This document shows positions 26,574 through 36,794 of a DNA stretch of 64,000 nucleotides, in pieces (within the stretch, counting starts at the first letter, position 1; the number at the start of each line of letters is the position of its first letter). Source of the DNA: Proteiniphilum saccharofermentans (GTDB taxonomy: Bacteria > Bacteroidota > Bacteroidia > Bacteroidales > Dysgonomonadaceae); assembly GCF_900095135.1 (NCBI RefSeq), contig NZ_LT605205.1, forward strand, positions 1,612,001-1,676,000, given 5' to 3'. Below the pieces are notes generated by a model. The model ran no database searches and had not been told where the DNA came from. It worked only from the letters and a program-made list of their open reading frames with translations. Both the position numbers and the translations under genes were made by a program.

Positions 26574-29500
26574 TTGGTCGCTAAAATTGTCCGCATATTT
26601 GCCATTATCATTGTTAGTATTATTTTGTTGAATGTAATACTTGTCATTACCTTCTCTGTGCCGGCAGTACAAAAGGGTGTGGCTAACATGGCTTTGGAAA
26701 AATTCAGGCCAATCATTGGAACGAAAGTCGACTTGGAGGGTATCCGTATCCGTCTTTTTAATACCGTAGAACTCGATGGAATTTATGTGGAGGATTTGCA
26801 GCAGGACACTTTGCTTCATGTAGGTAAAATAGCAGTTCGCATACATGCCCTGGATCTTTTGAGAAACAAGGTTACAGTACATAAAGCGGGTATTGAGAAT
26901 TTCAAAGCCAATATACACCGTGCTTCGCCGGATGATCCTTTCAATTTCCAATTTATTATCGATGCCTTTGCCAAAGAGGATACAATAAAGGTGGAGAAAG
27001 AAAAAAAGGAATGGCGTATTACTGCTGATGAAGTGATATTGAAAAATGGAAATATCCGTTATGATATTCACTCCATTCCGGAGACTCCGGGAACCTTTAA
27101 TGTAAGCCATATAGATCTGGTTGATTTTAATTTTAAGGGAAAAGCGGATTTTTTGAGTCTGGAAAATATGAAGGCAGAGGTGAGCCTTCTCAATTTTCTG
27201 GAAAGGAATGCCGGATTTACGCTTAATAATTTGAGAGCGAGAATGAAAGGTGAGGGTACATTACTTAGTAGTGAAGGACTCACTGTGGGTTTGAACGGAT
27301 CGCGTATTCAGGTTAAAGATGCGGCCTATGATCTCGAATCCAAAGCGTTTTCCCTCGTTGCCGAAAGTAATCTGATAGACCCGCGTGATATAAATATTTT
27401 TGTTCCCCGTTTTGCTCATCTTGATAAGCCTATCTCATTTGAAGTTAACGCAGAGGGTATGTTACCTCAAGCTGAACTGAACAGTTTGGTTTTCCAGTAT
27501 GGCCCCGATACTGAGATTAATGTATCGGCATCGATCTCGGATTACAGTAATATCAATGACGGGGAATTGCGTGTTAATCTCCGGGATATGACCCTCTCTC
27601 AGGAAGATCTGCAATCGTTTATCCGCATTGGTGTGCCGGACTATGCTTCTCCCGATCAACTGGTTGCAATGGGAGACCTCAATCTGCGTATGATAGCCAG
27701 CGGCCGTCTAAGACAATTCCTTTACGAAGGAGAGGTAATTACCGGCCAGGGGAGTGTGTCACTCAATGGTACCGGTCGTATCGGGAATCAATTTAAAAGC
27801 CTTGTTTTTAAAGGGCCTGTTACAGCCAATAATATACAAGTGGCTAATATCATAGGCGGGGATGTGGGGATAGGTAATACTACCATAAATACAAATATCA
27901 AATTATCAATCATTCAAGATTCAACGATTAGCGTGGCAGCCGATGGACGGATTGAATCGACATCCTTCAAAGAGTACCATTACAGTAATATCTTTTTCAA
28001 TGGGGTGTATAGCGGGAATAATATTGTTGCTGATATCCGTTCCGATACCGAAAGAAATAAGTTTGACCTTTCCGGTGACATCACATTCGGAGAGATAATG
28101 AAATTTGACGTAAAAGGAGATGTGGAACGTCTCGAGTTAACACCTTTCGTGGCAATTGAAAGTTGGAAAGATCCTTACCTGAGGGTGAATATTGATGGAA
28201 ATTTATCGGGGCGTTCGTTGGATGATCTCACGGGGATGGTTGTGATCGATAACATTTCATTGGCCGACAGTAATTTCTTTTATAATCCGGGTGCTATCTA
28301 TCTCCAGGCATTGCCCGATGAGGGAGAGGGAAAGAAGATCGAATTCATGTCATCCTTTTTTGAAGGTAATATCACGGGTGATTACTATTTCTCTACTATA
28401 GGTGAAGAGTTGATGCGGGCAATCCATCCTCATCTTCCTTCCGTAATCGTTGAGAAGGAGGAGCAGGAACAAGTGCAAACCGGCAAGAATAATTTTCAGT
28501 TCAATATCCAACTTCAAAATACGGAAGATATCTCCTATGCGCTTTCACTTCCGTTTTATAATGTTGAACCGGCGACCATTTCCGGCCGTGTGGACATGAC
28601 GGCAGACGAATCACTGCGCATCGACGCACACCTTCCCCGGATAATGGTAGGGAACAATGACATCAGGGAGACGAAGATGGGGTTGCGTAACCATACATCC
28701 GACCTGAAACTGGATGTGAACAGCTATCTGGTGCAGAATAACGGATATATTAATGTAAAACTGGATAGTGACGTGGCGTCGGATTCGGTGAATAACCGCC
28801 TGTCGTTCGATATGAAGCAAAACAATACCAACTCCAACGGGGAACTGATGATCACAATGGGATTCCGGCGTGATATTGACGACCGGTTGGCGGCAAACAT
28901 CCGCATTCCTCCGGCCAGGATCAGTTTCAATAACAAACAGATCGACTTCAACGATGCTGCCATCGCTTACAGTAAAGATCGTATCGTAATCTCCAATTTT
29001 GGCATCCGTGAAGATAACATGCTCCTGCTAGGAATAGATGGGGTGGCATCCAAAAGTGAAGCGGATAACATCCGTATCTATTTTAATAATACGGATCTTG
29101 CGAATATTCTTAATGCCTTTAATGTGACCAATTTTTCGGGCTCTATCAATGGAGATATCTATGTGCGTCAGGCATTGGATAATCCGATGATTCGTTCCGA
29201 AGAACTCCGGATAGAGAATATTACCGTGCATGGTGATACTATCGGTACATTCCGGATTGATGCGGATTGGGATAACCTCCTTTCCGGACTCAATTTGAAT
29301 GCCTGGCTGGAGGATGGGGGAGAACGCAGCCTCGATGTGAAAGGATATATTCCCACCGGGGATAATAGTCCCTTTCCAATGGATATAAACCTCTCGATTG
29401 CTGATTTTAAACTGATGGCAATCCAGCCGCTTACCACCGGTATTTTTAGTGAATTGAACGGACGTTTAAATTCTAATATACACGTAACCGGCACACTTTC

Positions 29501-31022
29501 TGAACCAATAACGGAAGGATGGCTCGGAATTGATGACGGTGTGATGAAGGTGGCATTTACCAATGTAACCTATTATGTATCCGATACAATAGAGATTAGC
29601 AGGGATAATGTGGGATTGAAAGATCTGGTGATCCGTGACCAAAATAATCATACAGCCACTTTGAACGTAAGCCTGTCACATACCAATTTCGGGCGGATGG
29701 TGTACAATGCCGGCATCCGTCTCAACGATTTCATGCTGCTGAACAATGCGAACCGGACCGACCTGATGGCCTATGGCAATCTGAAACTGTCGGGAGAACT
29801 GAAAGTGACGGGATCTCCTTCCGGAATTTTTGGCAATGGGAATTTGACCAGTTCAAGCAAGTCGGATGTTACCATAGTACTTCCACAAACAGCGACAGCA
29901 ACGGAATACAGCGGTATAGTCTATGTCAGCAGCAAATCCAGGGAACCCGATTCACTGGCATTTTTGCGTAAGAATGAAGAATCGGGAGGACAACTCAGTA
30001 CTAACGTTTCCCAGGGCATTCCCATTGTCATGGCAGTTACCGTGAACCTGACCCCGTTGCTCGAAGCAGGTGTGGTTCTCGACCCTACTACCGGTAATGC
30101 GCTTGAGGTGAGTGGAGAAGGCGAGTTGAATATCAACTTCAACTCAAGGTCTACCCCGCCGGTATTACTTTACGGAGATTATGTCCTCAATAGTGGAAAG
30201 TTTCATTACAACCTACAGAATCTTCGTACAATAGAGTTCAATATTCGCGAAGGAAGCAGGCTCTCTATGGAAGGTAATCCAATGAATACGCAGTTCAATG
30301 TAACTGCTTACAGGTCTGTAAGGGCGGATCTGGCAGCACTCAGCAGCACTTTTAAATCTGAACTGGCCAATACGCGGGTACCGGTGAATGCACTACTACA
30401 GATCAGAGGTAATCTGCAAGGGATGGACCTGCAATTTGATGTTGAATTGCCGGAAAACTCCAATGATGTGCAACAGCGGGTAAAAAGCTTTATGCCGAAT
30501 GAGGAGGCGAAGATACTTCAGGTGGTATATCTGGTAACCACCGGCGGTTTTATGCCGGCGGAGGGGTCTCCGGATATGAATTTCGGTTCTTCGACAGTGA
30601 CAAATGTCGCGGCTAATGCGCTCTCCAGAGGATTGGATGCTCTCTTTGCCAGAGCACTGAGGGATAACTGGTCGGTCAGTACCAACCTGGAGTCGGTCGA
30701 CGGCAGCCTCGAAAACGTAAGGATGGGGGTGGATGTCTCCACCCGTTTGATGGACAACCGGCTGCGTATAAACACCAACCTGAGCTATGGAGATAATAGT
30801 ATGCTGGTGGGGGGCCAACAGCAATTTCTGGGAGAGTTTGAATTAGAGTATGATATCAACACCTGGCTTATGTTGCGTGCTTTTAATAGGGCTAATCAAC
30901 GTTTTTACCGTCGCTCACTCACCACGCAAGGGGTAGGGATTATGGTTACCAGGGAGGCCAAAGAGTTCAAGGATTTGTTTGACTTAAGGTTTGTCAGACC
31001 GAAAAAAGAAGAGGAGGACTAA
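26574..31022 (+). CDS. tamB: TamB, translocation and assembly module protein
   Basis: The 1482-residue protein has one N-terminal membrane helix (about 5-27), a very long beta-helix-like repetitive region, and the C-terminal DUF490/TamB domain (from about 1100, ending with EFELEYDINTWLMLRAFN...GIMVTREAKEFKDLFDLRF). TamB spans the periplasm as a hydrophobic groove and works with TamA-type barrels in moving phospholipid and assembling outer-membrane proteins. The partner tamL follows after 33 nt. The start is unusual: no ATG is in frame, so TTG at 26574 is the best choice (frame open back to 26541). Upstream queA ends 93 nt before. Confidence 0.93.
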   Translation: MVAKIVRIFAIIIVSIILLNVILVITFSVPAVQKGVANMALEKFRPIIGTKVDLEGIRIRLFNTVELDGIYVEDLQQDTLLHVGKIAVRIHALDLLRNKVTVHKAGIENFKANIHRASPDDPFNFQFIIDAFAKEDTIKVEKEKKEWRITADEVILKNGNIRYDIHSIPETPGTFNVSHIDLVDFNFKGKADFLSLENMKAEVSLLNFLERNAGFTLNNLRARMKGEGTLLSSEGLTVGLNGSRIQVKDAAYDLESKAFSLVAESNLIDPRDINIFVPRFAHLDKPISFEVNAEGMLPQAELNSLVFQYGPDTEINVSASISDYSNINDGELRVNLRDMTLSQEDLQSFIRIGVPDYASPDQLVAMGDLNLRMIASGRLRQFLYEGEVITGQGSVSLNGTGRIGNQFKSLVFKGPVTANNIQVANIIGGDVGIGNTTINTNIKLSIIQDSTISVAADGRIESTSFKEYHYSNIFFNGVYSGNNIVADIRSDTERNKFDLSGDITFGEIMKFDVKGDVERLELTPFVAIESWKDPYLRVNIDGNLSGRSLDDLTGMVVIDNISLADSNFFYNPGAIYLQALPDEGEGKKIEFMSSFFEGNITGDYYFSTIGEELMRAIHPHLPSVIVEKEEQEQVQTGKNNFQFNIQLQNTEDISYALSLPFYNVEPATISGRVDMTADESLRIDAHLPRIMVGNNDIRETKMGLRNHTSDLKLDVNSYLVQNNGYINVKLDSDVASDSVNNRLSFDMKQNNTNSNGELMITMGFRRDIDDRLAANIRIPPARISFNNKQIDFNDAAIAYSKDRIVISNFGIREDNMLLLGIDGVASKSEADNIRIYFNNTDLANILNAFNVTNFSGSINGDIYVRQALDNPMIRSEELRIENITVHGDTIGTFRIDADWDNLLSGLNLNAWLEDGGERSLDVKGYIPTGDNSPFPMDINLSIADFKLMAIQPLTTGIFSELNGRLNSNIHVTGTLSEPITEGWLGIDDGVMKVAFTNVTYYVSDTIEISRDNVGLKDLVIRDQNNHTATLNVSLSHTNFGRMVYNAGIRLNDFMLLNNANRTDLMAYGNLKLSGELKVTGSPSGIFGNGNLTSSSKSDVTIVLPQTATATEYSGIVYVSSKSREPDSLAFLRKNEESGGQLSTNVSQGIPIVMAVTVNLTPLLEAGVVLDPTTGNALEVSGEGELNINFNSRSTPPVLLYGDYVLNSGKFHYNLQNLRTIEFNIREGSRLSMEGNPMNTQFNVTAYRSVRADLAALSSTFKSELANTRVPVNALLQIRGNLQGMDLQFDVELPENSNDVQQRVKSFMPNEEAKILQVVYLVTTGGFMPAEGSPDMNFGSSTVTNVAANALSRGLDALFARALRDNWSVSTNLESVDGSLENVRMGVDVSTRLMDNRLRINTNLSYGDNSMLVGGQQQFLGEFELEYDINTWLMLRAFNRANQRFYRRSLTTQGVGIMVTREAKEFKDLFDLRFVRPKKEEED

Positions 31023-31055
31023 TGTGCCAATGTGACTAATGTGGGAAGATGATGT

Positions 31056-33359
31056 ATGAAAAAATATAAAGTTCTTATATTGTGGATATTTATATTGGCT
31101 TCTTGTAATGTGGCCAAAAAGGTGCCTGATGGGAGTTATCTTCTCAACAAGACTGATATAAAGTCAGACGTGAGAGGTATTGGGTCGTCTGCCCTGGAGC
31201 CTTACCTGCGGCAGAAGCCTAACTCGTCGATGATCTTGTTGGGAAGGGTGAAGCTGCATATGTATAATACCCCCAATGACACCTCCACGTGGATGAACAG
31301 GCAATTCCTCAAATACGGCGAACCGCCCGTACTCTATAATGAGCAGTTGGCTGTTATTTCGGCTGAACAAATCCGGTTGCACCTTAAAAATAAGGGATAC
31401 CTGAATGCTGAAGTCGATACCAATGTGGTAAAGAAAGACAAGAAAGCCAATGTCACTTATAATGTGACCGGCAATGAACCTCATCGCATCCGCACTTTTA
31501 CCGACACGATCCATTCGGTTGATACTACTATTTATAATATCCTGAACCGGACCAGACAGCTCGAACTGATGAAAGAGGGAGATCTTTTTGACCTATCCGT
31601 ATTGGAAGAGGGGCGGGAAAGAATGACTACCATACTGAGGAACAGAGGATATTACAATTTTTTGAAAGATAACTTCTATTTTATTGCAGATACTACCGTA
31701 GGAACAAATCAGGTGGATGTGACGCTTGCCCTCAACAATCCTTCCGATTCGACTTACCACCAGCAGTACTATATGGGGAATGTGACCGTGATCAACGGGG
31801 TAGATCCGGTTCTCTTGCAGGATTCGGTTCGTCGTTCTTCTTTGGAGCTGGATACGGTAAATTATAGAGGGATACAAGTTATCTCGGAAAAAGATCGTTT
31901 TCTGCGTCCACGGGCAGTCTATTATAATACCTTTTTACGTCCCGGACGACTCTATGCCGACAGGATGGTTGAGCGAACCTATGCGTCATTGAACGGGATG
32001 GGGCCGGTGAACCAGACGTCTATCAACTTAACGCCTGAGGTGCGGAACGATTCGGCATATATCGATTCGAGAATCACCCTTTATCCGGGAAATCTCCACT
32101 ACATGCGCTTCGGGGTGGATGGTACCAATTCGGCGGGCGACCTTGGGGTTGCTGGCAATGTGGCCTATGAGCACCGCAACTTCCTGAAAGGGGGAGAAAC
32201 ATTCCGGGTGCAATTAAATGCTGCTTACGAATTTATCACACCTTCAGACAGCCTCAATCTCCTCGACAACAGTTTCTATGAATATGGGGCTGAGGCATTC
32301 CTTTCCATCCCCCAGTTGATGCTTCCGTGGCTGATGAAGCGACTCAGAGACCAACCCTCGGCATCAACGGAATTTTCGGCAGGTATCAACTTCCAGAAAC
32401 GGCCTGAATACCTGCGTCAGTTCTTTAACCTATCCACCCGCTTTCAGTGGGCTTCTATGGAATGGCAATTACAACATATGCTTGAACCGATAGGGGTAAC
32501 CTATGTAAGGATGCCCTGGAAATCCAAACGATTCGAAGAGCTTTATATGGATGAGGATGCCAACCCAATCTTGCGCTATAGTTACGATGACCTGTTGATT
32601 GTACGCACTACATACAATATCACCTATACCAACTATAATCGTCTTGGGAGACGCAGTATGCCTGCTGTTCCTATTCGAGTTCGATCAGGGATTGAACTGG
32701 CCGGATGGTTGCCCCGTATCGTTACCGGTCTGGGGGGAGGTGAAGTGAATGACAAAGGCTTCGAGACATTCTTTAAACAACCTTATTCGGAGTATGTGAA
32801 AGGGGATTTTGATATCTCCGCATCGCATGCTTTTGACGACAAAAATACTATTGCCGCACATCTTGCAGTAGGACTGGCGTATCCTTACGGAAATTCCAAC
32901 GTATTACCTTTCGAAAAACGTTATTTCGGAGGAGGGGCTAACAGCGTAAGAGGGTGGAGCACACGTGCTTTGGGTCCAGGTACCTATAGTAGGGACTCAG
33001 CAGGATCCGATTTTGGACGTAAGATAGGAGATATGAAACTCGACCTCAGTGTGGAGTTCCGCCGTAAGCTTACCGGACGGTTTGAACTGGCAACCTTTGT
33101 AGATGCCGGAAATATATGGACTATCCGGGATTATGTGGAGCAGCCGGGTGGTATGTTCGCATGGAACAGTTTTTACAAGGAACTGGCCGTGGCATATGGA
33201 CTTGGTTTGCGTTTAGATCTCGACTTCTTGTTGCTCAGGGTTGACGGAGGGATGAAAGCGCACAATCCCGGACTTCCGGCAGGTACCCGGTGGACGATCT
33301 TCAAACCGAACCTCCGCCGCGATTTGGCTTTCCATTTCGCTATCGGTTATCCGTTCTGA
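31056..33359 (+). CDS. tamL: TamL, lipoprotein form of TamA (BamA/TamA superfamily)
   Basis: A 767-residue protein with a lipobox (WIFILASCN, acylated Cys near 17), periplasmic POTRA-like repeats (about 30-330) and a 16-strand Omp85 barrel. The barrel holds the conserved strand RYFGGGANSVRGWSTRALGPG (VRGW is the lid-lock motif) and ends with a phenylalanine (FAIGYPF). The lipid anchor on a TamA-like protein is typical of Bacteroidetes TamL. It partners with TamB encoded directly upstream. It should sit in the outer membrane, anchored on its inner leaflet. It converges on a TonB-dependent receptor gene 5 nt away. Confidence 0.93.
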   Translation: MKKYKVLILWIFILASCNVAKKVPDGSYLLNKTDIKSDVRGIGSSALEPYLRQKPNSSMILLGRVKLHMYNTPNDTSTWMNRQFLKYGEPPVLYNEQLAVISAEQIRLHLKNKGYLNAEVDTNVVKKDKKANVTYNVTGNEPHRIRTFTDTIHSVDTTIYNILNRTRQLELMKEGDLFDLSVLEEGRERMTTILRNRGYYNFLKDNFYFIADTTVGTNQVDVTLALNNPSDSTYHQQYYMGNVTVINGVDPVLLQDSVRRSSLELDTVNYRGIQVISEKDRFLRPRAVYYNTFLRPGRLYADRMVERTYASLNGMGPVNQTSINLTPEVRNDSAYIDSRITLYPGNLHYMRFGVDGTNSAGDLGVAGNVAYEHRNFLKGGETFRVQLNAAYEFITPSDSLNLLDNSFYEYGAEAFLSIPQLMLPWLMKRLRDQPSASTEFSAGINFQKRPEYLRQFFNLSTRFQWASMEWQLQHMLEPIGVTYVRMPWKSKRFEELYMDEDANPILRYSYDDLLIVRTTYNITYTNYNRLGRRSMPAVPIRVRSGIELAGWLPRIVTGLGGGEVNDKGFETFFKQPYSEYVKGDFDISASHAFDDKNTIAAHLAVGLAYPYGNSNVLPFEKRYFGGGANSVRGWSTRALGPGTYSRDSAGSDFGRKIGDMKLDLSVEFRRKLTGRFELATFVDAGNIWTIRDYVEQPGGMFAWNSFYKELAVAYGLGLRLDLDFLLLRVDGGMKAHNPGLPAGTRWTIFKPNLRRDLAFHFAIGYPF

Positions 33360-33363
33360 TATG

Positions 33364-35454
33364 CTAAAATGAGAGCTTAGTTCCTCCATAATAATTTCTT
33401 GTGGGTGCAGGGTTGAAAAAGCGATTACCAAAAGCATTGATGTCGTTGCCTAAGCTATATTTCTCATTCAGCAAATTATCTATCCCCGCAAAAAATTCTA
33501 TTTGTAGTGATTGATTCATTTTCCGGTTCCAGCTCCCTTTCAGTTGAACCAGATGGAATTTGTCCGAAAAGAAACTATTTGCATCATCTAGCGGCATAGC
33601 CGAAGTGAAATTATGGGAAACATTCAATCTGAACTGTTTGGGAAAAGTAATAAACAGTGAATTCGTCCATACCCAATCGGGTACGGCAGTTACCTTGTTC
33701 CGGGAAAAATCGTTGTCGTTCACCTGATAGTTTCCAAATCGGTAATGGTTATATGATACGGCGGATTGGAGGCTCAGGGTTTGTATAAACCTGCCGGTTT
33801 GCATGGGTAACAGGTAGGCCCAAATCGAGGCTTCAATCCCTTTTTGTTTTATTTCTCCGGCATTCAGGTAAAATTCGGCACCATTATCACGGAGATGTCG
33901 TACAATTCCATTATCCATATTGTAATTGTAGAGACTTACATCTGCGATAAATCTCCTTCCTGCGGTTTCCCAACGTATTCCCAATTCGTAGTTTATTCCT
34001 GTTTCCGCTGTCAGATCGGTATTGATGATATTATCAGAAGAACGTACTTCGGCAATGGTAGGCGGTGAATATCCTTTTGATATGGAACCGCGGACGGCTA
34101 AGCCTTCTCTTAGTATATAAGAGGTGGCAATTCTCGGCATCCATATATTCCCGAAACCGGCACTGCCATCAGGATCTGGAACTTCGGGATAGCGTTGGGT
34201 ATAGTTGATTTCAACCCGGTTGATGCCTAATGAGGCTTCGATGGTCCAACGGTTATATAGATAAGCCATTGCCCGATAAAAGAAACTGCCCTGGGTATTA
34301 TCCAGGTTATCCTTTGCTTGTGGGGCAGTGGCTGTACCCTTTTCATTGTCATAATTATCAATTCTGTTCCACCCTTTTTGTCCCTCGAAACCAAATTGCA
34401 TCTGCCATTGAAACTGTTCTTGATCCACATTTCTATAGGAAAAGTAAGTGCGGATACCCAGATTTTTCTCTTTCCGGAATTCATAATTGGTAATAAACGG
34501 ATTTTCAAAATCGGTGTGTGAACCGAAAACACTAATGGTATGGGATAACCTCCCGCTGATTCGTGCGTTGTGGGCAATACCTCCAAAAAATGTCCTGTTG
34601 TATATACCTGATTCCTGTTCTACAGCAGAGGGTGTTGACCCACTGGAAGGGCGTGCCATCCTTGGATTTTCATGCATTTGGTCTTCTGTAAGCCCGCCCG
34701 GAGTGAGATAACCTAAATCAGTATATAGGGCGATAAATCTTAGTTCGTTGTTCTCAGAATATTGCCATTTATGGGACGTTTGAAAGGTCTTTTTGTTTAA
34801 TGCTGTATTTTCCCGGTAGCCATCCGAACGGGTAAATGATTGGTCTATTGAAAAAGCATAACTATCATTTACTTTTCGTTGTATGGAAAATTGCTCCTGG
34901 AACAATCCGAAAGAGCCCCCGCTTAACAAAAGAAACCCTTGGTTCCGGGGCGTGCCAAATCCTTTAGGTTGAATGCGGATCACACCTCCTGAATTGGCCC
35001 CGTAAAGCGAGCCGTCAGGTCCTTTTAGCACGTGTATTGTAGATATGGAAGCAGGATCTATCAAATTTAGGTAGGTATTACCTCCTGCATCGGTCAAAGG
35101 AAATTCATCTACATATATTTTGACATTGCGAATACCAAATGGAGACCGGATCAGACTACCACGTATTGCCAACCGGTAACTTCCCGGCGAACGCTCTTCC
35201 ATACGAACACCGGCTACCATATTCAACGCCGGTAAAAGTGTCGTGGCCTGTTGTGTTTCTATAAGGTTTGAAGAAACAGATTGTGCCGAAGCAGTTAATC
35301 CTAAAATAGGTTGCTGGTTGAAATAGGCAATTACTTCTACCGGTTCAAGCGTAAGTGATTCATTTTGATATATACTGTCAGTTGTTAGCCCATAAAGCGT
35401 TGAGGAAACAGCAACGCAAAATGTAATAAGCAGAAGTGTAACTATACGGGTCAT
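33364..35454 (-). CDS. TonB-dependent outer-membrane receptor
   Basis: A 696-residue receptor with signal peptide MTRIVTLLLITFCVAVSSTLYG. The plug domain (about 45-170) contains VAGVRMEERSPGSYRLAIRGS, IRNVKIYVDEFPLTDAGG and IHVLKGPDGSLYGANSGGVIRI; a 22-strand barrel follows, ending T-K-L-S-F. A likely TonB box lies in SLTLEPVEVIAY near residues 33-44. The plug resembles the FecA/siderophore branch rather than SusC, with no SusD gene nearby. The ligand is not readable. A TAnnTTTG box at 35582-35589 gives a leader of about 130 nt, in which I see no known riboswitch core. Confidence 0.9.
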   Translation of the reverse strand: MTRIVTLLLITFCVAVSSTLYGLTTDSIYQNESLTLEPVEVIAYFNQQPILGLTASAQSVSSNLIETQQATTLLPALNMVAGVRMEERSPGSYRLAIRGSLIRSPFGIRNVKIYVDEFPLTDAGGNTYLNLIDPASISTIHVLKGPDGSLYGANSGGVIRIQPKGFGTPRNQGFLLLSGGSFGLFQEQFSIQRKVNDSYAFSIDQSFTRSDGYRENTALNKKTFQTSHKWQYSENNELRFIALYTDLGYLTPGGLTEDQMHENPRMARPSSGSTPSAVEQESGIYNRTFFGGIAHNARISGRLSHTISVFGSHTDFENPFITNYEFRKEKNLGIRTYFSYRNVDQEQFQWQMQFGFEGQKGWNRIDNYDNEKGTATAPQAKDNLDNTQGSFFYRAMAYLYNRWTIEASLGINRVEINYTQRYPEVPDPDGSAGFGNIWMPRIATSYILREGLAVRGSISKGYSPPTIAEVRSSDNIINTDLTAETGINYELGIRWETAGRRFIADVSLYNYNMDNGIVRHLRDNGAEFYLNAGEIKQKGIEASIWAYLLPMQTGRFIQTLSLQSAVSYNHYRFGNYQVNDNDFSRNKVTAVPDWVWTNSLFITFPKQFRLNVSHNFTSAMPLDDANSFFSDKFHLVQLKGSWNRKMNQSLQIEFFAGIDNLLNEKYSLGNDINAFGNRFFNPAPTRNYYGGTKLSF

Positions 35455-35581
35455 GTAGTCTTGTTCTTACCGGATAAATCCTTGATGGACAGGCATTGTC
35501 TGAACTTTTGTATAAATAAAAATTGAAAAGTCTAATGTAATTGAAGGGTTTGTCTCTGTCTTACAGTTTACCTCCAATTAT

Positions 35582-35589
35582 CAAAGATA
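35582..35589 (-). promoter_or_regulatory. -7 box TATCTTTG for the TonB-dependent receptor
   Basis: Minus-strand TATCTTTG fits TAnnTTTG. It is 127 nt upstream of the receptor start. Confidence 0.45.
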
Positions 35590-35661
35590 GGTGAAAAAGG
35601 TTTGAAATCATTTATAAAAGAATGCCTTTATTTGACAGGAAACGACTGCGATAAGAGTAGG

Positions 35662-36573
35662 TCAGGCAATCTCTTTCCGAATGCGTACAACTCGAGCAAT
35701 AGCATCGTTCATCTGCCCGATACTTTGAAATCCGAGCGTCATGCAGTGTATATTGGATTCTGTCAGGGCATACCGTAGCGATTGTTCACGCTCTTCCTCC
35801 TTGACATGCTTGCCCTCACCGAATATTTTCATGCCGATCACACCTTTCCCTTTTCGACGTGCTTCCCCCAATAAGTCCCGGATTGTGTCTGGGGTTCCAT
35901 CCATATGCGATTGGAAAGGATTGATACGGGCAAGTATTACATCTACCCAGGGTGATTCAACAGCTTCCTGAAGTGCTTCGAGATTGTGGGCGGAGATACC
36001 GACAGCTTTTACAATGCCATCTTCCTTAGCCCGGGACAATCCTTCCATTACTCCCTGACGGCTGTTGGCCCATCCGCCCGAAGTCATACAGTGTAACAGG
36101 ATAATATCAATATAATCTGTACCGAGTTCCCTGCGATAAGAGTCAATCTTGTTTCGTGTCTCAGCGGCAGAAACTCCGTCAGTTTTGGCTATTTTGGTAA
36201 GAAGTGTCAGCTCTTCCCTTGGCAGACCTTTCATTGCTTCTCCGAAAAAAGGATGGGATCCGTATGATTCGGCCATCTCGAAGAATTTCATCCCCCTGTC
36301 ATATGCATTCTTTGCCAATCTGACAAATTGCTCCATACCCAAGCGGGTCTGGTTGGATGCATTATTCCAACCGGAAGTGCCGGATCCCATGGCCATAAGA
36401 GGTACCGTAAGCCCGGTAGCTCCCAGTATCACTTTACTGTCCAGGTATGCATCATCCTTCGTGTCGGTTTCATCCTTTACGTTAAAAGGAAGTGCATAAC
36501 TGGCATTGCGGATATTTGTCCCTATCAGTGTACCCGCTACTATTCCGGCCTTTATAAATTTGCGCCTGTCCAT
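35662..36573 (-). CDS. Tat-signal aldo/keto reductase family protein
   Basis: The 303-residue protein carries a twin-arginine signal (MDRRKFIKAGIVAGTLIGTN), then an aldo/keto reductase TIM barrel: FFEMAESYGSHPFFGEAM with the catalytic Tyr, LLTKIAKTD with the catalytic Lys, IDIILLHCM with the catalytic His, and VKAVGISAHN. The usual Asp of F-D-T-A reads Glu (F-E-M-A), a notable change in the tetrad. Family members reduce carbonyls with NAD(P)H. Tat export implies that the enzyme folds with its cofactor before crossing into the periplasm. A TAnnTTTG box is 33 nt upstream. Confidence 0.85.
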   Translation of the reverse strand: MDRRKFIKAGIVAGTLIGTNIRNASYALPFNVKDETDTKDDAYLDSKVILGATGLTVPLMAMGSGTSGWNNASNQTRLGMEQFVRLAKNAYDRGMKFFEMAESYGSHPFFGEAMKGLPREELTLLTKIAKTDGVSAAETRNKIDSYRRELGTDYIDIILLHCMTSGGWANSRQGVMEGLSRAKEDGIVKAVGISAHNLEALQEAVESPWVDVILARINPFQSHMDGTPDTIRDLLGEARRKGKGVIGMKIFGEGKHVKEEEREQSLRYALTESNIHCMTLGFQSIGQMNDAIARVVRIRKEIA

Positions 36574-36605
36574 ATTGGTCTCCTCCAGTTAATATATTAT
36601 CGATA

Positions 36606-36613
36606 CAAAGATA
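36606..36613 (-). promoter_or_regulatory. -7 box TATCTTTG for the aldo/keto reductase gene
   Basis: Minus-strand TATCTTTG fits TAnnTTTG, 33 nt upstream of the ATG at 36573. Confidence 0.5.
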
Positions 36614-36794
36614 TTTTCTTTTGAATAAAAATAAAGTGATTATTATATTTTAACTTGTTGAAGGAGTAATTTTATGCTAATTGGTCCCGGTTTGTTAAAT
36701 CAATGAAATAAAACAACAATATGATTGATTTATTGTTGATTGGTATATGCATTTACAGAGTCATATAAATAGTAAACATTTAAAAAGTAAAATT

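Noticed and set aside
33364-35454. SusC-type glycan receptor
   Set aside because: The N-terminal regulatory domain and a SusD partner are missing; the plug looks like the siderophore branch.
35455-35661. Riboswitch in the leader of the TonB-dependent receptor
   Set aside because: A leader of about 130 nt exists, but I see no cobalamin or other known riboswitch core.
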